Shown in pieces: positions 1 to 5,435 of a DNA stretch of 5,435 nt. Each line of letters opens with the position of its first letter. The first letter of the stretch is position 1. Under the pieces are notes generated by a model that worked only from the letters and a program-made list of their open reading frames with translations, ran no database searches and was not told where the DNA came from. Source of the DNA: Planctomycetota bacterium (lineage in GTDB: Bacteria > Planctomycetota > UBA8108 > UBA1146 > JAJFFE01); assembly GCA_020425835.1 (NCBI GenBank), contig JAGQRC010000305.1:1-5435 (forward strand), read 5' to 3'. The translations under genes were made by a program, and so were the position numbers.

Positions 1-1
1 C

Positions 2-61
2 ACGACTTGCCGGTCGGATGGGACAACGGACACTCTCGATTGTGCCCACCCGGGCTGCTGA
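2..61 (+). CDS. 3' end of an upstream gene: cysteine tail of a probable dockerin-type secreted protein (partial)
   Basis: The frame starting at base 2 is open from the window edge and ends with TGA at 59-61, giving 19 residues that end ...SDGTTDTLDCAHPGC. They line up with the end of the second full protein in the window (...CGPDPSSDALDCSDFDPCP): both have C, then D three residues on, D four residues after that, then L-D-C and a last C near the terminus. In planctomycete proteins such a tail usually follows a dockerin-like EF-hand pair, so the missing upstream part probably encodes one. The gene is cut by the window edge, and no more of its function can be read. Its stop is 30 bases before the ATG of the sigma-fusion gene, which suggests co-transcription. 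The segment is short, so chance resemblance is possible, but the register of cysteines and acidic residues is hard to explain otherwise. Confidence 0.7.
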   Translation, partial: TTCRSDGTTDTLDCAHPGC

Positions 62-91
62 CCCTCGACCTTGGACGACGGCGAGAGAGAC

Positions 92-2989
92 ATGGGTCCG
101 CGATCCCCCGAGCCGCATGGTTCTCCGCAGCCCGAGTCGGTGCTCGACTCGGTGCTCGAGAACGCGAGTTGGCTTCGATCGCTCGCCCGTTCGCTCCTGG
201 TCGACGACGATCTGGCCGAAGATGCGCTCCAGGAGTTGTGGATCCTCGCGGTCGGCAAGGGGACTCCTGAAGAGCCGCGGTCCAGGCGCGCCTGGCTGAA
301 GACCAGTCTCATCAACATCTCGCGCCGCGTGAAGCGGAGCCGACGGCGGCGAGAGCGCTGGGAACGGGACTCGTTCTCCGAGGGCGAAGTGCTGCGACCC
401 GACCAGTGGACGGAGCAGCTGGAGACTCAAGAACGAGTCCTCCGCGCGATTCGCTCGCTCAAGGACTCCGCAGCCCGCGTCATCTACCTCCGGTACTACC
501 AGGGGCTGACCGGACGGGAGATCGGCGAACGACTCGGGATCCCCGCCTCCACGGTACGAACTCAACTCGAACGGGGTCTGGCGCAGTTGCGTCTGAACCT
601 CGACGATGAGTACGGGGATCGAAGTCATTGGCAACGGGCCTTGTTGCCGATCGCTTGGGGAACGTTCGGCGTGCCCATCGAAGTCGCTCGATCCTCGTTT
701 CCGGCGACTTCGGAGGAGATCTTCGAGTCGCGTCCGATCGGTGCGACCGGATCGTGGAGCTCGATCTGGATCATCGGTGCGCTGTTGGTCGCGTTGGTGT
801 GGGTCCTCGGACGCGATCCGCGCCCTGGGCCGCTGGCGAGCGTCGACGCGACGGTGGGCGCGAGCCTCGGAAGCGAAGCGGACCGTGCGCCGTCCGATGC
901 AACTCCCGAGTCGGTCGCCACGACGGCGATCGTCGATCGCGAACCCCTCGGTTTCGACTCGAGGTCCGGCGACGAGGTGACTGACCCACCGGCTCGCAAC
1001 GCGGACGACGCTGCGGACGTCGCAGCCGTTCTCCGGGTGCTCGACGCCATCGATCGTCGACCCGTTTCTGGTGCGCGGGTCTTCCAGCATCCGCGCCTCT
1101 CCCCGATGGTGAGCGAGCTCGGGTCGACCGATGCCGCAGGCGAGCTGCCCCTCGAGGAACTCGCGACGCTGCGCGAAGGACTCGTCATCGTGGCGGATGG
1201 CTACGTCGAGAAGCGGCGGCGTCCGGGAGAGTCGCCCGAGGGCGGCGCTGCGGTCGACATCTTCCTGAGTCGCGCCACTTCGACTCGCCTTCGCGTCATC
1301 GACCTCGGAGGGCGACCCGTGCCGGGCGCGGTCGTCGAGCGGGATGCGCGTCGACCCGGCTTCGAGCCGACGCCCACGACGCTCGACTCCACGGATGCCG
1401 CGGGCGAGGCGGTGCTCCCGTTCGATCGGTACGATCCGTTCGTTCGAGTTCGACACCCCGGCTTCGCGGATGCCTCGGCCGCGCTGACCACACCGACCCT
1501 CGAGGTGCGTCTGGCACCGGGGGAGCCGCGCCGACTCTTCTTCCAGGGCGAAACGGGAACGGTGAGCGAGGGGTCGCTCTCCGTCAGCAGCCGTTTCGAC
1601 ACGATCGAGCGGTGGGTCACCGCGGGGCCGGACGGCGCGTTCGAGATCGGATCGGTGCCTCTCGATTCCCCGATCACACTGAAACTCGAGCGCCCTGGAC
1701 AGAGTTGCGTGACCCTGGTGGTGGAAGCCGCGTCGGAGCGAGACTGGATCCTGGAGTTGCCCGCGCCGACGGTCGTGAAGGGGCGAGTCGTCGGTCCGGA
1801 AGGACCGCTGGCGCAGACCTTCGTCGCGGCAGTCACCGCTCGAGCGACTCCCCGCCCACGGGACTCATCGTTGGTCGCGACAGCGGTCCGCGCGGAGGAG
1901 AGGTTCACGCCGCTTGCGAGGTCGCTCACGAGCGAGGATGGCACGTTCGAGCTGTCGTGGACCGGCTCGGAAGGAGCGGTCTATCTCTCGGTGGTCCATC
2001 CCGTTCTCAGCAATCGACTCGTCTCGATCGAGTCGGACCAACCGGCCATCGATCTCGGCACCATCGCGCTGACCGCCGGGAGGTGCCTTCGGGGAAGGGT
2101 GGTCTCACCCGATGGTCGTCCGAGGGCTGGAGTCCTCGTTCATGTCGGTGAGATCTTCGACGGTCGCATCGAGAACATCGTCGGTCGCACGCGATCCGAC
2201 TCCGCCGGCGAGTTCGAGATCCGCGGTCTCCTGGTGTCGAGGGAGCACTTCCCGGATGACCTGGGAGTACCCGAGTACTTCGTTTCGGCGTTCTCTCCCG
2301 ACACGCTGCTCGAGAAGCTCGGTGCGGAGAGCGCGGACACGATCCCGGGCGGCTTCCTCGTTCGCGCTGTCGAGTCTCCGGTCACCCTGCGCGCGGGCAC
2401 CGCTCCCCAGGCGATTGCTCTGGATCTCGAGCTGATCGACGCAGGCGGCTCCCTCGTCCGGACCTGGGTTCCCTGTGCCTGGATCGGGCCGTCGGGCGAA
2501 GTGCGCACCGGATCGTTCGGACGCAACGCGCGCGGAGCGGGTTTCTACACGGATCACAGTCTGATCATGACCTCCTTGGACCATGGGAAACTCGTCCTCG
2601 CGCCAAGAGGGTTCAGGTGGTGCGAGCTCGCGCTTTCCGGTCGAGACTCGTACGAGGTCCAGCTCGGCTCGCCGCGCGCCGCAGCGATCGACCTCGAGTT
2701 GCTCGATCAGGGAGGGGATGCTCTCGGGGGACGGTCGGTCTGGGTCGGGATCCCGTTCGACGCCGACGAGCCGAGCATCGCCATTCGACTCGGGTCGACC
2801 GATGATCGCGGGTACCTCACGACCAATCCACTCGGGCGCGGACGCTATCGACTCTTCGCCGGCGAGAGTTTGCCGGGTGAGTTCGCTCCGACGAGGTCGC
2901 TCCACGATCTCGGGACCATCGCGATCGCGGATGGACCTCGCGTCGAGACTCGAGTGTTGCGCGAATCGGAGTTCCTCGGAGGCCGCTGA
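92..2989 (+). CDS. ECF-type RNA polymerase sigma factor fused to a transmembrane segment and carboxypeptidase-regulatory-like sensor modules
   Basis: This 965-residue protein probably directs RNA polymerase to target promoters in response to an extracytoplasmic signal. Residues 18-90 match sigma-70 region 2: the core-binding stretch D40-L-A-E-D-A-L-Q-E-L-W50, a W68-L-K helix, and a basic run around 78-91. Residues 110-170 match region 4, with a helix-turn-helix at about 139-167 (L-T-G-R-E-I-G-E-R-L-G-I-P-A-S-T-V-R). A hydrophobic helix at 222-240 should cross the membrane. An Ala/Asp/Ser/Glu-rich linker (about 241-311) leads to about seven beta-sandwich modules near 312-394, 398-475, 479-556, 561-660, 665-775, 776-858 and 865-955. 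Several carry a 'G-x-P-V-x-G-A-x-V' edge (R323-V330, R408-V415) and a 'T/S-D-x-x-G-x-F' turn (346, 434, 615, 702, 903). A free ECF factor is usually about 170-200 residues, so most of this chain is extension. ATG at 92 is preferred over in-frame TTG at 71 because a purine-rich GAGAGA precedes it and the TTG has no ribosome binding site. No anti-sigma gene adjoins it. Sigma and membrane parts are secure; the sensing role is inference. Confidence 0.88.
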   Translation: MGPRSPEPHGSPQPESVLDSVLENASWLRSLARSLLVDDDLAEDALQELWILAVGKGTPEEPRSRRAWLKTSLINISRRVKRSRRRRERWERDSFSEGEVLRPDQWTEQLETQERVLRAIRSLKDSAARVIYLRYYQGLTGREIGERLGIPASTVRTQLERGLAQLRLNLDDEYGDRSHWQRALLPIAWGTFGVPIEVARSSFPATSEEIFESRPIGATGSWSSIWIIGALLVALVWVLGRDPRPGPLASVDATVGASLGSEADRAPSDATPESVATTAIVDREPLGFDSRSGDEVTDPPARNADDAADVAAVLRVLDAIDRRPVSGARVFQHPRLSPMVSELGSTDAAGELPLEELATLREGLVIVADGYVEKRRRPGESPEGGAAVDIFLSRATSTRLRVIDLGGRPVPGAVVERDARRPGFEPTPTTLDSTDAAGEAVLPFDRYDPFVRVRHPGFADASAALTTPTLEVRLAPGEPRRLFFQGETGTVSEGSLSVSSRFDTIERWVTAGPDGAFEIGSVPLDSPITLKLERPGQSCVTLVVEAASERDWILELPAPTVVKGRVVGPEGPLAQTFVAAVTARATPRPRDSSLVATAVRAEERFTPLARSLTSEDGTFELSWTGSEGAVYLSVVHPVLSNRLVSIESDQPAIDLGTIALTAGRCLRGRVVSPDGRPRAGVLVHVGEIFDGRIENIVGRTRSDSAGEFEIRGLLVSREHFPDDLGVPEYFVSAFSPDTLLEKLGAESADTIPGGFLVRAVESPVTLRAGTAPQAIALDLELIDAGGSLVRTWVPCAWIGPSGEVRTGSFGRNARGAGFYTDHSLIMTSLDHGKLVLAPRGFRWCELALSGRDSYEVQLGSPRAAAIDLELLDQGGDALGGRSVWVGIPFDADEPSIAIRLGSTDDRGYLTTNPLGRGRYRLFAGESLPGEFAPTRSLHDLGTIAIADGPRVETRVLRESEFLGGR
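755..811 (+). other. Transmembrane helix segment of the sigma fusion
   Basis: These codons give residues 222-240, about 19 residues of mostly W, I, L, V, A and G with no charged residue, between S/T/G-rich sequence before it and R-D-P-R after it. It is the only clear membrane segment in the protein. Because the sigma part must work in the cytoplasm, the C-terminal modules are placed outside the inner membrane. The flanking charges do not by themselves settle the topology, as arginines lie on both sides. Confidence 0.8.
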
Positions 2990-3005
2990 GACACCGACGC
3001 TTCCG

Positions 3006-3038
3006 CGGGGCACTCCCCGACACCGATCGCCGCATCGG
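3006..3038 (+). other. Two adjacent small inverted repeats in the gap between the sigma-fusion gene and the secreted-protein gene
   Basis: Bases 3006-3019 form a 5-bp stem (CGGGG/CCCCG) with a 4-base loop. Bases 3023-3038 form a second 5-bp stem (CCGAT/ATCGG) with a 6-base loop. No T-run follows either, so they are not typical intrinsic terminators. They sit just before the ribosome binding site and could affect message stability or translation of the downstream gene. In such GC-rich DNA they could also be chance. Confidence 0.25.
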
Positions 3039-3049
3039 AAACCCCAAAC

Positions 3050-3056
3050 GGAAGGA
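3050..3056 (+). promoter_or_regulatory. Ribosome binding site (GGAAGGA) that decides the start of the secreted-protein gene
   Basis: GGAAGGA lies 6 bases before the ATG at 3063, good Shine-Dalgarno spacing. The frame is open for another 160 codons upstream, so this site and the signal peptide that follows it are what fix the start at 3063. Confidence 0.75.
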
Positions 3057-3062
3057 TGTGCG

Positions 3063-3122
3063 ATGCGAACTCTCGGACTCTCGGTGCTCTTGATCTTCCT
3101 CGGTGTCTCCGGGCTGGATGCG
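3063..3122 (+). other. Sec-type signal peptide
   Basis: Residues 1-20 have a short basic start (R2), a hydrophobic stretch (L4-L13) and a small-residue end at L18-D-A20, with predicted cleavage before Q21. There is no lipobox cysteine at the cleavage point, so a signal peptidase I substrate is more likely than a lipoprotein. Confidence 0.85.
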
Positions 3123-5165
3123 CAGCCGATCAACGACGATTGCACGAACGCCATCGCATTGGCCGCAACGCCCGCTCCTCAGGACTTCGATACGACCGGC
3201 GCGACGACGGACGGTCCCGACCTCGCCGGCTGGTGCGATCCCGGCCCCGGCCTCGACGACCAGATCTACAACGACGTCTGGTACCGCTGGACACCACTGG
3301 CGGACGGAGACGGACGGTTGGAGGCCCTCAGTATCAACGCCGGAGCTCGAGTCGCGGTCTTCGAGTCCGCGGGTTGCCCGGCGCCGGCGGACGCGGTCGT
3401 CGACTGTACCGATCTCCCGTCGCTCTTGACCGGTGGCTCGGGCGTTCTGCAGTTCGCCGTTTCGGCGGGGACGACATACCTGATTCGGGTCGGCGCCGAG
3501 GCTCCGGGGATCCTCGCGCAGGGGTTGTTCGATCTCCAGTTGATCCTGCCCGAGGTCGAGAACCTGAACTGCCTCGAGTCCGCGACCGACATTTCGGTGT
3601 CCTGGACCCTGCCCACCTCTCCCATCGACGAACTCCAGATCGTCGCGAATGGAACACTCGCCGCCACTCTGTCACCGACCGAGACGAGTTACACCTACGC
3701 GTTGCCGCCCGTCGTTCCGCCATACTTCGAGATCTGCGTTCTCACCGTCAGTGGGGGAGGGGTCTCTCCGGGCCCTTGCTGCGCGATCGGCACGCCGGCC
3801 GTTCTCGGCGATGACTGCGCGGCGCCGATCGATCTCACGGGCCTCCCGACCCCCTCGTTCTTCGTCGACGGGGTCAACGCCACGACCGATGGTCCCTCGC
3901 TCGCCCCGGACTGCGATCCGGGACCCGGTGCCGACGATCAGATCTACAACGACGTCTGGTTCACGTACGAGGTCCCCGCGACCGGGTCCTACCTGATCAA
4001 TGTGTTGCCCTTACTGGTGGCACCGCGGTTCGCGGTCTACTCGACGAGCAGCTGCCCGGTCGACCCTTCAACGGTCTCGAGCTGTGGCGAGGGGAACCAA
4101 CTGTCGTTCTCGGCCAGCGCTGGAGACATCGTCACGCTTCGCTTCGGTACACTGGCGCCCGGGAGCTTCATCCAGGCGCAGGTCGACATTGTGGCCGACG
4201 TTCCCGCGGTGACGGGCGTCTCGTGCGACGATGACCTGGTGCCGGGGCAGGTCGAAGTCAACTGGCTCATTCCTGGCGGAGCTTCCTACGACGCGATCGA
4301 AGTCCGTGTCGGAGGTGCCCTCGAGGCGACGCTATCGGGAACGGAAACTTCCTACTCCGTGACCTACGCTCCCGGTTTCACCGGATTCCTCAACATCTGC
4401 GTCCGAGGCGTCGTGGGGGCGCAGTCGTCGATCGACGAATGCTGCTCGGTGTCCATCGGCGGACCGGACAACGACGACTGTGTCGACGCGTTGAGTGTCG
4501 GACTCGGGACCTTCGGCTTCGACACCAGTCTGGCGTCTCTCGACGACATCACTCTCCTGCCAACCTGCACCGGCCCGATCGGTCCCTTGCTGGTCTTCCA
4601 GGATGTCTGGTACCGGTTCACCGCGACCGTCGACGGCGACGTTACGTTCTCGACCTGTGGGAGCTCGTTCAACACGGCGATCGCGGTCTACCAGGATGAC
4701 GGGATCTGCCCGCCGGACGTCTTCGCACCCCTCGCCTGCGATGAGGACAGCTGCGTCCTCCAGGCGGAGGTGACCATCCCGGTGACCAGCGGCGATACCT
4801 ACCTCGTCCAGGTCGGGGGAGGCTTCGACCTCTCCGGTTCCGTCTCCGGACTGGGCACCCTGGTCGTCGACGGTGCCAGTGCGACTGCGGAGATCTTCCA
4901 GCGGGGCGACAGCAACGCCGACGGAATGAACGACATCTCGGATGTCGTCTTCCTCCTCGGCAGCCTGTTCATCGCCGGATCCGATGCACCGAGCTGTCTC
5001 GACGCCGCCGACTCCAACGATGATGGCATCCTCGACGTTTCGGACTCGGTCTACCTCCTCGCGTTCCTGTTCTCCGGAGGTGCAGCGCTGCCCGCTCCGC
5101 AGTCCTGTGGTCCCGATCCGTCGTCCGATGCACTGGACTGCTCGGACTTCGATCCCTGCCCGTAG
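3063..5165 (+). CDS. Secreted, cysteine-rich, repeat-containing protein with C-terminal dockerin-like domain
   Basis: This 700-residue protein is predicted to be exported and to act outside the cell or at its surface. Residues 1-20 form a signal peptide: M-R-T, then a hydrophobic core, then G-L-D-A before Q21. Two long units follow (about 24-243 and 249-464). Each starts with a beta-sandwich marked by D-D-C, C-D-P-G-P-G and N-D-V-W, resembling PPC-like domains of planctomycete surface proteins, and ends in an Fn3-like domain closed by a C-C pair. A third beta-sandwich (about 469-603, D514-V-W-Y, T531-C-G-S-S-F-N-T) has no Fn3-like partner. Residues 612-672 are a dockerin-like pair of calcium loops, followed by a tail with C682, C693 and C699. 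There are 26 cysteines after the signal peptide, suggesting many disulfides. I see no catalytic motif, so an adhesive, binding or structural role is likely but unproven. The start is fixed by the ribosome binding site at 3050-3056 and the signal peptide. Confidence 0.9.
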   Translation: MRTLGLSVLLIFLGVSGLDAQPINDDCTNAIALAATPAPQDFDTTGATTDGPDLAGWCDPGPGLDDQIYNDVWYRWTPLADGDGRLEALSINAGARVAVFESAGCPAPADAVVDCTDLPSLLTGGSGVLQFAVSAGTTYLIRVGAEAPGILAQGLFDLQLILPEVENLNCLESATDISVSWTLPTSPIDELQIVANGTLAATLSPTETSYTYALPPVVPPYFEICVLTVSGGGVSPGPCCAIGTPAVLGDDCAAPIDLTGLPTPSFFVDGVNATTDGPSLAPDCDPGPGADDQIYNDVWFTYEVPATGSYLINVLPLLVAPRFAVYSTSSCPVDPSTVSSCGEGNQLSFSASAGDIVTLRFGTLAPGSFIQAQVDIVADVPAVTGVSCDDDLVPGQVEVNWLIPGGASYDAIEVRVGGALEATLSGTETSYSVTYAPGFTGFLNICVRGVVGAQSSIDECCSVSIGGPDNDDCVDALSVGLGTFGFDTSLASLDDITLLPTCTGPIGPLLVFQDVWYRFTATVDGDVTFSTCGSSFNTAIAVYQDDGICPPDVFAPLACDEDSCVLQAEVTIPVTSGDTYLVQVGGGFDLSGSVSGLGTLVVDGASATAEIFQRGDSNADGMNDISDVVFLLGSLFIAGSDAPSCLDAADSNDDGILDVSDSVYLLAFLFSGGAALPAPQSCGPDPSSDALDCSDFDPCP
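3132..3791 (+). repeat. Protein repeat unit 1: DVWY beta-sandwich plus Fn3-like domain
   Basis: Residues 24-243 of the secreted protein. The eight cysteines are at 27, 58, 105, 115, 170, 225, 239 and 240. Residues 47-73 match residues 273-299 of unit 2 at 23 of 27 positions, and a 22-base stretch at 3261-3282 is identical to 3939-3960. The Fn3-like half (about 165-243) carries V-S-W at 179-181 and T-E-T-S-Y at 206-210. Confidence 0.8.
3807..4454 (+). repeat. Protein repeat unit 2: DVWY-type beta-sandwich plus Fn3-like domain
   Basis: Residues 249-464 of the secreted protein. The cysteines at 252, 284, 331, 341, 388, 446, 460 and 461 keep the order of unit 1, offset by 225-226 residues in the sandwich half and 218-221 in the Fn3-like half. 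The motif here is D297-V-W-F instead of D-V-W-Y. The Fn3-like half (about 382-464) carries V-N-W at 399-401 and T-E-T-S-Y at 427-431. Confidence 0.8.
4896..5078 (+). other. Dockerin-like domain with two EF-hand-type calcium loops
   Basis: Residues 612-672 of the secreted protein. Loop 1 has ligand positions D616, N618, D620, D624 and D627. Loop 2 has D650, N652, D654, D658 and D661. Each loop is followed by a hydrophobic helix (V628-F636 and V663-F670), the usual two-fold dockerin type I pattern. In planctomycetes this domain ends many exported proteins without any cellulosome, and its partner is generally not known. No cohesin-like partner is visible in this window. Confidence 0.85.
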
Positions 5166-5190
5166 CCGTCCTGACGCTCTTGGGCCCTCG

Positions 5191-5205
5191 GCGCGGACCT
5201 CGCGC
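5191..5205 (+). terminator. Possible weak terminator hairpin after the secreted-protein gene
   Basis: GCGCG and CGCGC form a 5-bp all-GC stem around a 5-base loop, 25 bases after the TAG stop, followed by TTCT. The T-run is too short for a standard intrinsic terminator, so this is only a candidate. Confidence 0.3.
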
Positions 5206-5226
5206 TTCTGGCTCGCAGGAGGATCT

Positions 5227-5251
5227 CTGCCTGGAGTCCCGTCGCAGGCAG
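5227..5251. other. Inverted repeat between convergent genes
   Basis: CTGCCTG at 5227-5233 is perfectly complementary to CAGGCAG at 5245-5251, leaving an 11-base loop, with a possible T-G pair extending the stem. It lies in the 204-base gap (5166-5369) between two convergent gene ends, where a bidirectional terminator would be expected, but no T-run adjoins it on either strand. Nothing else was recognised in this gap. Confidence 0.3.
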
Positions 5252-5369
5252 GTGCGAATTGTCGAGGGTCACCATCTTCGGCGGTGCGTGCCGACGCTGC
5301 CCTGTGGCCCTGGTCCCTATCGGAGCAACGGAGACCTCGGCGTCAGGGGCGCGCGCGAGGGAGGCCCGA

Positions 5370-5435
5370 CTACTCCCAGGCGTCGAAGAACGCCTTCTCG
5401 AGCTCTTCCGCCTCGCGCCGCGCTTCCTCGATCTG
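5370..5435 (-). CDS. 3' end of a convergent gene, product unknown (partial)
   Basis: Read on the minus strand from the window edge, the frame gives 21 residues beginning Q-I-E-E-A-R-R-E-A-E-E-L-E-K and ending F-F-D-A-W-E, then TAG (plus-strand bases 5370-5372). Of the 21 codons, 19 end in G or C, as expected for coding DNA in this genome. The sequence looks like a charged, possibly coiled-coil, helix at a C-terminus. The rest of the gene lies beyond the window, so no function can be given. The plus strand is also open here (a GTG at 5304 could start it), but that reading uses several A-ending codons unlike the neighbouring genes, so the minus-strand reading is preferred. Confidence 0.55.
   Translation of the reverse strand, partial: QIEEARREAEELEKAFFDAWE

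Noticed and set aside
71..91. TTG start adding seven residues to the sigma fusion
   Set aside because: No ribosome binding site precedes it, while the ATG at 92 has a purine-rich stretch at a suitable distance.
1..91. Possible promoter before the sigma-fusion gene (TTGCCG at 7-12)
   Set aside because: No -10-like hexamer is seen at 16-18 bases, and bases 2-61 look like coding sequence of the upstream gene.
625..1188. 187-residue minus-strand open frame
   Set aside because: It is opposite the linker and first modules of the sigma fusion and has a low-complexity S/R/A-rich translation, typical of a shadow frame.
2583..3062. In-frame upstream extension of the secreted-protein gene by 160 codons
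   Set aside because: It overlaps the sigma-fusion coding region, gives an S/R-rich translation, and would bury the clear signal peptide; the ribosome binding site at 3050-3056 supports the start at 3063.
2105..3154. 349-residue open frame on the minus strand
   Set aside because: It lies opposite the sigma-fusion gene, which has clear domains, and its translation is rich in R, S, E and P without recognisable motifs. Long antisense open frames are common in GC-rich DNA.
3056..3814. 252-residue plus-strand frame starting at an ATG inside the ribosome binding site region
   Set aside because: The translation is very arginine-rich and overlaps the secreted protein in another frame; no domains are visible.
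5217..5223. AGGAGGA resembling a ribosome binding site after the secreted-protein gene
   Set aside because: No ATG or GTG with an open frame follows at a usable distance, so there is no gene for it to serve.
1..5435. Frequent TCGA/CTCGA motifs across the window
   Set aside because: They are explained by preferred codon pairs such as GTC-GAC, CTC-GAC, CTC-GAG and TTC-GAC in GC-rich coding DNA rather than by a regulatory or repeat element.

Overview
The window looks like a piece of a GC-rich (roughly two thirds G+C by eye) genome, most probably from the Planctomycetota. The evidence is the gene content. There is an ECF-type sigma factor fused through one membrane helix to a long series of carboxypeptidase-regulatory-like beta-sandwich modules. 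There are also secreted proteins that end in a dockerin-like calcium-binding pair followed by a short cysteine-containing tail. Both are common in marine planctomycetes. The assignment rests on recognising these families, not on a search.

Layout on the + strand. Bases 2-61 are the last 19 codons and stop of an upstream gene whose tail closely resembles the C-terminus of the second full gene, so the sigma gene seems to lie between two genes for dockerin-tailed secreted proteins. Bases 92-2989 encode a 965-residue protein: sigma region 2, sigma region 4, a membrane helix at about residues 222-240, a low-complexity linker, then about seven beta-sandwich modules predicted to lie outside the cytoplasmic membrane. 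After a 73-base gap with a good ribosome binding site, bases 3063-5165 encode a 700-residue secreted protein. It has a signal peptide, two nearly parallel repeat units (a 'DVWY' beta-sandwich plus an Fn3-like domain each), a third diverged DVWY module, and the dockerin-like domain and tail. Bases 5166-5369 are noncoding with small hairpins. Bases 5370-5435 hold the end of a convergent minus-strand gene.

How the genes might work together (inference): the three + strand genes are close and co-oriented, with gaps of 30 and 73 bases, and could be one transcript. The fusion protein joins a promoter-recognition module to a putative extracytoplasmic sensor in one chain, and no separate anti-sigma gene is visible. 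The neighbouring secreted, disulfide-rich proteins could be its targets, ligands or partners. The least conventional content of the window is this one-piece transmembrane sigma factor, together with the matching cysteine tails on both sides of it. No RNA genes, CRISPR arrays, insertion sequences or convincing promoters were seen.
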